The notes below the pieces were generated by a model. It made no database searches. It was not told where the DNA came from and saw only the letters and a list, made by a program, of their open reading frames with translations. From positions 1 through 23,357 of IMG/VR virus record IMGVR_UViG_3300043467_000566: a stretch of 23,357 nt of DNA. The stretch is one strand, 5' to 3'. How positions within the stretch are numbered: the first letter of the stretch is position 1; each line of letters starts with the position of its first letter. This document shows positions 14,600-21,239 of this stretch, piece after piece. A program made the position numbers and the translations under genes. This DNA comes from a virus.

Positions 14600-16930
14600 A
14601 TGATTACTATTTTTAAAACACTTTACGGAAGTAAGGACGTGCCTTACCATGTAACCATGGAAAAGGTAATAGACCGAATAAAAAACGGATCCTCCGCTGC
14701 AACAATTCAAGCCATAGCAGATGCGGCAGATAAAGAGACAAAACAGAAGTTAAAACTTACTTTACCTTGCATTCTTTTTGCTGGCAATTTTTCAGAAAGA
14801 AATTCAAACTCCTTAATTAAGCATTCAGGGCTTTGTGTTCTTGACTTTGATGGAATACCATTGGATGAGATTAAATCATTTAAAGAAGTATTAAAACAGA
14901 ATGAGCATATTACATTAATCTTTAAAAGTCCCAGAGGTAATGGCTTAAAGGCTGTTATTAAAATACCAGAGGCAAATAAGGAAAGCCACAAAAAGTATTT
15001 TAAGGGGTTTGAAAATAAATTCAATTACGATTACTTCGATTCGGCTTGTTCAAACATTGATAGGGTATGTTTTGAATCCTATGATCCGGACTTGTATTAT
15101 AATCCAAATGCCAAGGTATTTGAATGTAATATTGAAAACGATGAAGGTTATCAAATGACAGAGAAAGTTCCTTTGCTCCCGATTGATAGCGAGGAAGAAA
15201 TAGTAAATCGTTTGATGAAGTGGTGGGATGCAAAATATGGTTTTGTTGCTGGCGAAAGAAATAAAAACATTTACGTTTTAGCTTGTGCTTTTTGTGAATA
15301 TGGAGTAAGCCAAGATTATGCTATTGGATATATTAACAACAATATTGTTATTGGAGACTTTCCAGAGAAAGAGGCTATAACGGCAATCCGGTCAGCATAC
15401 AAAAAGATGACTTTTGGAACTAAGTACTTTGAAAATGAGCAGAAGATTAATAAAATCAAAAGTTCGTTTAAGGACTTAAAAAAAAATGAAATAATTAACA
15501 AGTTTGGCATTGATGATTCAACCTATACTGAAATTAAAGAAGAAGTGGATCATGATTTCTTTTGGTATTATACCGAAGAGAAAAAGCCAAAATTAAAAAT
15601 AGATTCTTTGCTGTTTAAGAATTTTTTAGAAAGGCATGGCTATAAAAAGTTTTTCCCGCATGAATCAAATAATCCGACTTTGGTCTTTATTGAGTCAAAT
15701 AAGGTCGAGGAGACATCATCGGACAAGATTAAGGACTTTGTATTAGAATATCTTTTAAGTAAGCGAGAAAACGAAGTTTGGAACTATTGCAGTACTTCCT
15801 CCAAATTGTTTTCGGACGATTACCTAACTATGTTAAGCACCATTGAATTAATGATGCTCAAGGATGAAAAGGACAAATCTTACATAGCATTTAGAAATGG
15901 CATATTAGAAGTAACAGCAGACAAAATAGAACTAAAAGATTACATTGATATTGAAGGTTATATCTGGAAGAACCAAATTATAAATAGAGAGTTTAAAAGG
16001 ACATTAAATTATGAGAATGATTACAAAAGCTTTATAAACAATATTTGTAAGGATAAATCAATAGAATCTGTAATAGGGTATCTACTTAGCACTTATAAAG
16101 ACAATACCAATAACAAGGCTATAATATTAAATGATGAAGTAATAAGCGAAAACCCAGAGGGTGGCACCGGCAAAGGTTTATTTATTCAGGGAATTAAACA
16201 GATCCGAAAGGTTGCTATCTTGGATGGTAAAACTTTTGACGACAAGAAGTCTTTTCCATACCAAACAGTTCAGCAAGACACCCAAATACTTGTTTTTGAT
16301 GACGTAGTAAAGAATTTTAACTTTGAATCCAAGTTTAGTCTTGTTACTGAAGGCATGACATTGGAGCGAAAGAATAAAGATGCAATCAAGTTAACAGTGA
16401 AGGAAAGCCCGAAAATGGTTATCAGCACCAACTATGCAATAAAAGGCGAAGGGAACAGCCATGACAGAAGAAGGTTTGAAATAGAATTTGCCCAGCACTA
16501 CGGAAAGAAAAACACTCCTTTTGATGAGTTTAAGAGACAAATCTTTGACGACTGGACAGTCAATGATTTTACGCATTTCGATAATTACATGGTCTTTTGC
16601 TTGCAATCGTATTTAAGAGATGGATTAATGCAACAGGATGCCAAAAACATCAAGTTAAGGAAATTTATCGCAGAAACTTCAATGGAGTTTTACGAATGGA
16701 TCAATGACAGCGAAAACTTCAGGAGCAATACACGAAACAATAAGGGCAAAGCTTATGAAGCATTTGTGAACGAATATATTGACTACAAAAAACTATCAAG
16801 AAAGAGGTTTCATATTTGGGTTGAGAAGTATTCAAATTACAAAGGATTTATATTTTCGGAAGGAAATACACAGGGCGAAAGGTGGTTTATGGTTACAGAC
16901 GTTAATACATTGGAAGATGCACCATTTTAA
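14600..16930 (+). CDS. Primase-helicase: BT4734-like AEP domain plus SF3 helicase
   Basis: This 776-residue replication protein probably makes primers and unwinds the phage origin. Residues 1 to about 170 resemble the BT4734-like/VirE N-terminal domain common in Bacteroidota: LDFDG gives acidic residues D82 and D84, followed by 'FKSPRGNGLK' (about 108-117) and 'NIDRVCFESYDPDLYY' (about 152-167). A middle helical region (about 200-280) resembles a primase C-terminal linker. The C-terminal SF3 helicase shows a Walker A 'EGGTGKG' (K525), a Walker B 'ILVFDDV' (D567, D568), a sensor 'VISTN' (about 606-610) and an arginine-rich 'DRRRFEIEF' (about 621-629). The residue after the Walker A lysine is Gly rather than Ser/Thr. 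The start follows an A-rich leader. The stop overlaps the next gene by 14 nt. Confidence 0.85.
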   Translation: MITIFKTLYGSKDVPYHVTMEKVIDRIKNGSSAATIQAIADAADKETKQKLKLTLPCILFAGNFSERNSNSLIKHSGLCVLDFDGIPLDEIKSFKEVLKQNEHITLIFKSPRGNGLKAVIKIPEANKESHKKYFKGFENKFNYDYFDSACSNIDRVCFESYDPDLYYNPNAKVFECNIENDEGYQMTEKVPLLPIDSEEEIVNRLMKWWDAKYGFVAGERNKNIYVLACAFCEYGVSQDYAIGYINNNIVIGDFPEKEAITAIRSAYKKMTFGTKYFENEQKINKIKSSFKDLKKNEIINKFGIDDSTYTEIKEEVDHDFFWYYTEEKKPKLKIDSLLFKNFLERHGYKKFFPHESNNPTLVFIESNKVEETSSDKIKDFVLEYLLSKRENEVWNYCSTSSKLFSDDYLTMLSTIELMMLKDEKDKSYIAFRNGILEVTADKIELKDYIDIEGYIWKNQIINREFKRTLNYENDYKSFINNICKDKSIESVIGYLLSTYKDNTNNKAIILNDEVISENPEGGTGKGLFIQGIKQIRKVAILDGKTFDDKKSFPYQTVQQDTQILVFDDVVKNFNFESKFSLVTEGMTLERKNKDAIKLTVKESPKMVISTNYAIKGEGNSHDRRRFEIEFAQHYGKKNTPFDEFKRQIFDDWTVNDFTHFDNYMVFCLQSYLRDGLMQQDAKNIKLRKFIAETSMEFYEWINDSENFRSNTRNNKGKAYEAFVNEYIDYKKLSRKRFHIWVEKYSNYKGFIFSEGNTQGERWFMVTDVNTLEDAPF

Positions 16931-18161
16931 ATTAAGAGACTACCAGCAGGAAATAGCCAATAAGGCTTTAAATATATTGCAAGCCAAAAAGATTGTTTAC
17001 CTTAACATGGAAGTTAGAACAGGAAAGACTTGTACTTCATTAGAGGTGGCTAAAAACTACGGAGCTAAAAAGGTTTTATTCCTGACAAAGAAAAAAGCCA
17101 TTGGGTCAATACAAAGCGATTACAAAAGCTTTGGGCATAGTTTTGAAATACAAATCATTAATAATGAATCATTACATAAAGTAACTGACAAAGATTTTGA
17201 TTTGCTTATTTCTGATGAGCATCACAGGAACGGAGCATATCCCAAAATGAATATTGCTACAAAATTTATTAAAGAAAGGTTTTCACATTTGCCAATGATA
17301 TTCCTTTCCGGTACGATTTGCCCAGAATCATATTCACAGATTTATCACCAATTTGCAGTTTCTGATTATAGCCCTTTTATTAATTATAATAACTTTTATA
17401 AATGGGCTAAGGACTTTGTAAATATTAAAAAGAAATATGTATCTTACGGTGAATTAAACGATTACAGCGATGCTAATATAGAATTGATACAAAAGTACAT
17501 TAATCCTTATATTATAAGTTTTACGCAAAAGCAGGCTGGCTTTACAACGGAGGTTAAGGAAAATGTATTAACCGTAAAAATGAAGCAGCAGACATACGAC
17601 CTAATTAACAAGTTAAAAAAAGATTTAATAATAGAGGGTAAGCAGGAAGTAATACTGGCGGACACAGGCGTAAAGCTAATGAGTAAGGTACACCAGCTTT
17701 ATAGCGGAACGGTGAAGTTTGAAAGCGGAAATTCTATGATTATAGACGACAGTAAAGCCGAGTTTATAAAAGAAAGGTTTTCTGGAGTTAAAATAGGGAT
17801 ATTCTACAAGTTCAAAGAAGAATATAACCTATTAAAAAAGGTATTTGGCGAAAACTTATGTAATACAGTTGAGGAGTTTGACAGCACAGAAAAAAACATC
17901 GCTTTGCAAATTGTTTCGGGTCGGGAAGGCATAAGTTTGAAAAATGCCAAATATTTGATATATTTAAATATTGATTTTTCAGCGACATCATATTGGCAAA
18001 GCAGAGACAGGCTTAGCACGATGGAAAGGCTTAAAAACGATGTATTTTGGATTTTTGCAGAAGGTGGTATAGAGTTCTATATTTACAAGGCAGTTATGAA
18101 CAAAAGGGATTTTACACTACAATTTTTTAAACAATATGTTAGAAAGCAAGATACAAGCTAA
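16917..18161 (+). CDS. SF2 DEAD/SNF2-like helicase
   Basis: The preferred start is ATG 16917, giving 414 residues; an upstream in-frame start at 16779 would lie inside the primase gene and add unrelated sequence. Motifs appear in order: a Q-like 'LRDYQQEI' (residues 6-13), motif I 'VRTGKT' (33-38), motif II DEHH (100-103), motif III 'SGT' (131-133), and in the second RecA lobe 'GREGISLKNAKYLIYLN' (motif V, from about 335) and 'YWQSRDRLSTM' (motif VI, about 359-369). This is the phage SNF2-like helicase type, an ATP-driven DNA translocase used in replication or recombination. It overlaps the primase upstream and the VRR-NUC gene downstream (26 nt). Confidence 0.85.
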   Translation: MHHFKLRDYQQEIANKALNILQAKKIVYLNMEVRTGKTCTSLEVAKNYGAKKVLFLTKKKAIGSIQSDYKSFGHSFEIQIINNESLHKVTDKDFDLLISDEHHRNGAYPKMNIATKFIKERFSHLPMIFLSGTICPESYSQIYHQFAVSDYSPFINYNNFYKWAKDFVNIKKKYVSYGELNDYSDANIELIQKYINPYIISFTQKQAGFTTEVKENVLTVKMKQQTYDLINKLKKDLIIEGKQEVILADTGVKLMSKVHQLYSGTVKFESGNSMIIDDSKAEFIKERFSGVKIGIFYKFKEEYNLLKKVFGENLCNTVEEFDSTEKNIALQIVSGREGISLKNAKYLIYLNIDFSATSYWQSRDRLSTMERLKNDVFWIFAEGGIEFYIYKAVMNKRDFTLQFFKQYVRKQDTS

Positions 18162-18375
18162 GATAATAAAGCGGTTTACCGATGCAGGTTATTTGGTGAT
18201 TAAATTAATCAAAACATCAAAAAACGGAATCCCGGACTTAATGGCTTTAAAAGATGGTAAAACTATTTTTATAGAAGTTAAAAGACCATTGTTGGGCAAA
18301 TTGTCAAAGGTTCAGGAATACAGGATAAAGGAATTAAAAGAATATGGGTTCGATACATTAATATTAACAGAATGA
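18136..18375 (+). CDS. VRR-NUC domain nuclease
   Basis: This 79-residue protein is essentially one VRR-NUC domain, a PD-(D/E)XK nuclease found as a stand-alone protein in many phages and likely to cut branched DNA such as replication or recombination junctions. Visible motifs are GIPD (D34), the catalytic E47-V-K49 in 'FIEVKRP', and the 'GKLSKVQ' segment with Q60. It overlaps the SF2 helicase by 26 nt, and its stop overlaps the next start as ATGA. Pairing of a SNF2-like helicase with VRR-NUC is a recurrent phage arrangement. Confidence 0.88.
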   Translation: MLESKIQAKIIKRFTDAGYLVIKLIKTSKNGIPDLMALKDGKTIFIEVKRPLLGKLSKVQEYRIKELKEYGFDTLILTE

Positions 18376-18650
18376 ATTACAATAAAGAAAAACAAGAGAT
18401 AGAGACTTTGGAGAATCACAAAGCTTTTTATAAAACAATCAAACAAATATGCGACAGAGATTTTGTTCTTTCCGGATCCAAACCAATGAACCACATTTGT
18501 AGCCTGCAGGACAAAATAGGGGTTTTCATTAAAACAGAAAAAGGTTTAAAGTTAGCAAACAAAGACCAGCGATTAAGAGATGCGGAATTTGCTGACAAAT
18601 GGTTAGAAAAAGTAAGTTTAGATTTAATAGATTCAGGAATATCATGGTAG
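18372..18650 (+). CDS. Hypothetical protein in replication operon
   Basis: This 92-residue soluble protein is predicted to be mainly helical, with two Cys residues ('QICDRDFVLSG' and 'NHICSLQDKIG') that do not form a clear zinc motif. I do not recognise the family. The start overlaps the VRR-NUC stop as ATGA, and the stop overlaps the next gene's start as ATGGTAG, so it is coupled to replication genes on both sides. It may be a replication accessory factor, but nothing in the sequence fixes a function. Confidence 0.65.
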   Translation: MNYNKEKQEIETLENHKAFYKTIKQICDRDFVLSGSKPMNHICSLQDKIGVFIKTEKGLKLANKDQRLRDAEFADKWLEKVSLDLIDSGISW

Positions 18651-18901
18651 AAGAAAAACAAGCAAACAAAGTCAATCAATTTGCAACAAAAGGAAATAGG
18701 AATTTCCCAAAGGAAGATTTTACAAGAAATCATAAGAAATCAAAAGTAAAGTCAATAGCAGATCCAAGATTAGAAAAAATCAACATTTTGCTATCACACC
18801 AACGCAGAGGGTGTTTAAACAAAACAATAGAATTGCACCAGCTCGATATAATGAAAGCAAGGTGGGAAAGAGATGGTTATACCTTAACAGTAATAAACTA
18901 A
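18644..18901 (+). CDS. Small basic hypothetical protein
   Basis: The start chosen is ATG 18644 (85 residues), overlapping the preceding stop by 7 nt; an upstream in-frame start at 18599 would add an unconvincing Arg-rich segment. The protein is strongly basic in its first half (many Lys/Arg/Asn, 'FTRNHKKSKVKSIADPR'), then has 'RRGCLNKTIELHQLDIMKARWERDGYTLTVI', a helix-strand element. The basic charge suggests nucleic-acid binding, but no family is recognised. The stop overlaps the next start as TAATG. Confidence 0.6.
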   Translation: MVEEKQANKVNQFATKGNRNFPKEDFTRNHKKSKVKSIADPRLEKINILLSHQRRGCLNKTIELHQLDIMKARWERDGYTLTVIN

Positions 18902-19071
18902 TGCTAATAAAAGATATTCAAGACTTGGAGGTTAGAAAGCTGGCACTAATAAGGCAGCAAGCTTATCAAGGCAAATCAAACATAGAACAACCATTATTAA
19001 CTGCATTCCTTTTTAGTTCAACTCCAGAGGGCGGTTCTTTTTGGAGGAAAGTAAAGAATAAAAAAAAATAA
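18901..19071 (+). CDS. Small hypothetical protein with TPEG..FW motif
   Basis: The chosen start is ATG 18901, overlapping the preceding stop as TAATG, and gives 56 residues; an in-frame upstream start at 18811 is inside the previous gene. The C-terminal half 'AFLFSSTPEGGSFWRKVKN' has the 'TPEG..FW' pattern that I have seen in many small phage and Bacteroidota proteins of unknown function. The N-terminal half is a helix. It is the last gene before the internal promoter at 19104, and no strong terminator hairpin is visible after it. Confidence 0.65.
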   Translation: MLIKDIQDLEVRKLALIRQQAYQGKSNIEQPLLTAFLFSSTPEGGSFWRKVKNKKK

Positions 19072-19103
19072 TCGTATTTATTTTTTTAATCAAATTTTTG
19101 TTT

Positions 19104-19111
19104 TAATTTTG
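19104..19111 (+). promoter_or_regulatory. Second Bacteroidota -7 box (TAATTTTG), leaderless
   Basis: TAATTTTG matches TAnnTTTG and ends 3 nt before the ATG at 19115. As at 13593, this spacing would put the transcription start on or beside the start codon. No convincing -33 TTG is seen at the usual spacing in the T-rich upstream stretch. Confidence 0.55.
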
Positions 19112-19114
19112 GGC

Positions 19115-19225
19115 ATGGATAAAGCAACACGAAATAATTTAATTCAATTTGGAATTGGGTTAATTATAACGCTTACTTTAATCGGTGCGTTAACAGGTAT
19201 TATTTTAAAATTTTTAAACAATTAA
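19115..19225 (+). CDS. 36-residue single-TM microprotein
   Basis: ATG 19115 to TAA 19223-19225 encodes 36 residues: MDKATRNNLIQFGIGL, then one hydrophobic helix (about residues 11-32, rich in Ile, Leu, Thr and Gly), and a short Lys/Asn tail. It is the only ORF that begins directly after the -7 box at 19104-19111, which supports it as a real gene with a leaderless start. It is followed 5 nt later by the next gene. Its function is unknown; many phage microproteins of this type modify or occupy the inner membrane. Confidence 0.55.
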   Translation: MDKATRNNLIQFGIGLIITLTLIGALTGIILKFLNN

Positions 19226-19230
19226 AACAA

Positions 19231-19458
19231 ATGAAAAAAGAACTTAATTTAATTATGGAAATATTAGATAATTCCATAAGTTTTCAACTTCATCATATTT
19301 CATACAGGATTGATGGAGGTTACTTAGAAGTCTATTCTAAGGATTCAAGACATTTTAGTGCTACTAAGTTAATAGGCACTATAGAAGGTATTGATCATGT
19401 TGGCTGTTATATGGAGTACAATGAAAAGTTGGACAAGGTAGTATTAGTAATATTTTAA
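19231..19458 (+). CDS. Hypothetical small beta-rich protein
   Basis: This 75-residue protein starts behind an A-rich leader (AATTAAAACAA then ATG). A short N-terminal helix is followed by alternating strands: 'HISYRIDGGYLEVYS', 'TKLIGTIEGIDHVGCYMEYN', 'DKVVLVIF'. No catalytic or metal motif is recognised. It sits between the internal promoter and the SSB-like gene, so it is probably expressed with replication functions. It resembles a small single-domain phage protein, function unknown. Confidence 0.62.
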   Translation: MKKELNLIMEILDNSISFQLHHISYRIDGGYLEVYSKDSRHFSATKLIGTIEGIDHVGCYMEYNEKLDKVVLVIF

Positions 19459-19471
19459 ACAAGTAATAATT

Positions 19472-20083
19472 ATGGCTATAATAGCTAAAAATTCAGGCGG
19501 TGGAGATTATGCCCCAATGGAAAGTGGAATGTACGTTGCAAGATGCGTACAAATGATTCAAATCGGTACAATAACCGAAATAATAAATGGTGAAACAAAG
19601 ACACACCACAAAGTAAGATTAGGGTTTGAGTTCCCGACAGAAACAAAGGTATTTAAAGAAGAGAATGGAGAGCAGCCTTATTTCCTTTCAAAGGAATATA
19701 CACTAAGCTTCCACGAAAAAGCAACCTTACGCCAGCACTTGGAGACGTGGAGAGGCAAGAAGTTTACGGAGGAAGAAGCAAAAAGCTTTGATATAACAAA
19801 GCTAATTGGAGTTCCTTGCACTATTAATGTGGTTCATAAAGAAAGCAAGACTGCAAAGGTTTATGCCGAGATTGGAAGCATCAGCCCATTGATGAAGGGA
19901 ACGGCTTGCTTAGAGCAGGTAAACCCGACACAAGTTTTAAGTTATGATGAGTTCAACTGGGATTTATTTAATAGCCTTCCAGACTTCCTTAAAAAGAAGA
20001 TTGAGAGTTCTAACGAATACAAAGAAATGGCAACAAGTAAAGCTTTGGAAAACAATAAAACAACCGAAGAGGTCCCTTTTTAA
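19472..20083 (+). CDS. SSB-like single-stranded DNA-binding protein
   Basis: This 203-residue protein has a beta-rich N-terminal core (residues about 15-150) with features of phage SSB-like/DUF669-type proteins: a G-rich start 'NSGGGDYAPMESGMYVARC', 'HHKVRLGFEFPTE', 'FLSKEYTLSFHEKATLRQHLETWRGKKF' and 'LIGVPCTINVVH'. The C-terminus is a charged, low-complexity tail ending EEVPF, similar to the acidic-aromatic tip of bacterial SSBs that recruits repair and replication partners. It would coat single strands produced by the SF3 and SF2 helicases encoded upstream. The family call is by motif recognition. Confidence 0.72.
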   Translation: MAIIAKNSGGGDYAPMESGMYVARCVQMIQIGTITEIINGETKTHHKVRLGFEFPTETKVFKEENGEQPYFLSKEYTLSFHEKATLRQHLETWRGKKFTEEEAKSFDITKLIGVPCTINVVHKESKTAKVYAEIGSISPLMKGTACLEQVNPTQVLSYDEFNWDLFNSLPDFLKKKIESSNEYKEMATSKALENNKTTEEVPF

Positions 20084-20084
20084 T

Positions 20085-20522
20085 ATGAGAAACCCATTAG
20101 CAATATACAATGATTTTAGCCCGCTTTACGACATCAGTAAGGCGGAGCTTAAAAGTCTTGCCAAAGAACAGGCAGACTACATTTTAGAATCTGGATCATC
20201 AGAAAAAGCATTTGCCTTTCTTAAAAAAATATCAGAACTAATAGACAAGGTTGTCGATGGCATAAAAGACGATGCACTGGAGGAAGTAAGGAAAGGAAAT
20301 AATCATGCTCATGGTGTTAAAATGAGCGTGGCGGGTAAAACTACTTATGACTACTCGAACGATGCTGTATGGTCAGATTTGAAGGTAAAAATCAAAGAAC
20401 GTGAGGACTTCCTTAAGTCAATAAAATTTTTCATTGATGTAGTTGACGAAAACACTGGCGAAGTTACAAGAGTGATGCAGGCAGGCAGGAAGGTCACAGA
20501 TTACATTAAATCTGAATTTTAG
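20085..20522 (+). CDS. Hypothetical phage protein, recombination/replication operon
   Basis: From ATG 20085 this encodes 145 residues, starting one base after the SSB-like stop; an upstream in-frame start at 19944 is inside that gene and is rejected. The N-terminal half is helical ('KELKSLAKEQADYIL'-like segments), with a middle 'GVKMSVAGKTTYDYSNDAVW' (residues about 77-96) and 'VKIKEREDFLKSI' (about 99-111). The C-terminus 'DENTGEVTRVMQAGRKVTDYIK' is beta/helix. Similar small phage proteins with 'K.KERE.FLK' cores occur beside SSB genes, but I cannot name a family or activity. Operon membership with SSB suggests a DNA-metabolism role. Confidence 0.65.
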   Translation: MRNPLAIYNDFSPLYDISKAELKSLAKEQADYILESGSSEKAFAFLKKISELIDKVVDGIKDDALEEVRKGNNHAHGVKMSVAGKTTYDYSNDAVWSDLKVKIKEREDFLKSIKFFIDVVDENTGEVTRVMQAGRKVTDYIKSEF

Positions 20523-20523
20523 A

Positions 20524-20601
20524 ATGTTAGAATTAATTATTATAATCATAGTAGCTGACTTAGTAATAAGTTGGCTACTATCAGACAAAAAAAAGAAATG
20601 A
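20524..20601 (+). CDS. 25-residue TM microprotein
   Basis: ATG 20524 begins 1 nt after the preceding TAG, and the ORF ends at TGA 20599-20601. It encodes MLELIIIIIVADLVISWLLS followed by DKKKKK-like basic residues, so it is one TM helix with a positively charged C-terminus. The stop overlaps the next start as ATGA, which supports translation. It is too short for composition alone to prove coding. Confidence 0.42.
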   Translation: MLELIIIIIVADLVISWLLSDKKKK

Positions 20602-20702
20602 AAAAATATTTTGAAGACCCAGCAGAAAACACGAACCCATGGTTTCTGGTATCGTTTTTCTTATTCTCAATAATTTGCCTACTTTTAAAGGCATTACTCT
20701 AA
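20598..20702 (+). CDS. 34-residue TM microprotein
   Basis: ATG 20598 overlaps the previous TGA (ATGA junction) and the ORF ends at TAA 20700-20702. It encodes a polar N-terminus (MKKYFEDPAENTNPW) then one hydrophobic helix (residues about 16-34, 'FLVSFFLFSIICLLLKALL'). It and the preceding ORF form a coupled pair of membrane microproteins at the end of the replication operon. Function unknown; the TM pattern and start-stop coupling are the only evidence. Confidence 0.45.
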   Translation: MKKYFEDPAENTNPWFLVSFFLFSIICLLLKALL

Positions 20703-20811
20703 ACATCAAGTCCGAAAGACCATTTTTGCAAACGGTTAATTTCGGGCATGATACAATTTCACCTGATTTTTTTGGGTGCGATTGCAAAGGTCGGAGACGA
20801 CAATAAAGTTC

Positions 20812-20961
20812 TTTTAACCGCAAACCAAATGCGAAACAATCAGAGGGGGAAATCCGAATAGTTATAGGGCGAAAGTACGCTGATAGCTAATACCAAGTTA
20901 GCGAGGTTTCAATGTTGGGTGTAACTTTCACGACACTTGGAAATTGTCTTTGCGGTTAAAA
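20812..20961 (+). ncRNA. Domain closed by 13-bp perfect stem
   Basis: TTTTAACCGCAAA (20812-20824) is exactly complementary to TTTGCGGTTAAAA (20949-20961). Inside are a hairpin GCG-AAAGTA-CGC (20869-20880), a hairpin GCTAAT-ACCAA-GTTAGC (20886-20902, one G-U), and helices GAAAC (20833-20837) with GTTTC (20906-20910) and CCAA (20825-20828) with TTGG (20937-20940). The arrangement is a multi-branched RNA fold of about 150 nt. It ends 4 nt before the first tRNA-like acceptor strand. No known riboswitch or ribozyme signature is recognised. Confidence 0.6.
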
Positions 20962-20965
20962 AAAT

Positions 20966-21093
20966 GGTCAGGTGGCGGAAAAGTATAGACGCTAAAAAAC
21001 TGCAATGAGGTATGTCCAATCCTCACATTAAACAAAAAGGGTATCAACGCAGGAGTGCGGAAGATTTGCAGGTTCACAATCCTGCCTTGACCA
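20966..21093 (+). ncRNA. tRNA-like structure 1 (class II/Leu-like, aberrant centre)
   Basis: Acceptor strand GGTCAGG (20966-20972) pairs with CTTGACC (21086-21092; one G-U) with discriminator A21093. TG and a Leu-type D arm follow (GCG...CGC with 'TAGACGC'). The T arm is GCAGG (21068-21072)/CCTGC (21081-21085), but its loop TTCACAAT has 8 nt rather than 7. CGCA-GGAG-TGCG just before it sits at the variable-arm position. No 5-bp/7-nt anticodon arm can be drawn: after the D arm there is extra sequence including TGAGG-(10 nt)-CCTCA (21006-21025). The total of 128 nt is far longer than a tRNA-Leu. It is either a degenerate tRNA or a tRNA mimic. Confidence 0.5.
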
Positions 21094-21103
21094 CTTAGCA
21101 AGG

Positions 21104-21154
21104 TGTAAACGATAAGGAAATTTCGTCTCAGGTTTACATTAAGTTGCAGACGAA
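21104..21154 (+). ncRNA. H-type pseudoknot
   Basis: Stem 1 pairs TGTAAAC (21104-21110) with GTTTACA (21132-21138). Stem 2 pairs TTCGTCT (21122-21128), which lies in the loop of stem 1, with AGACGAA (21148-21154) downstream. Both are 7-bp perfect stems and interleave, the geometry of an H-type pseudoknot. A second possible tertiary pairing is ACTC (21183-21186, in a hairpin loop) with GAGT (21213-21216). Confidence 0.55.
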
Positions 21155-21239
21155 CCGAAATGCTTACGGGTAACGGGGCTTAACTCATAAAGTCCAGAGA
21201 GCATAATCTAACGAGTGACAGCCTGAAAGAAGGCAAAAT

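Noticed and set aside
16779-16916. Upstream start for the SF2 helicase giving 460 residues
   Set aside because: The extra 46 residues lie entirely inside the primase gene in another frame and show no helicase sequence; ATG 16917 directly precedes the first helicase motif.
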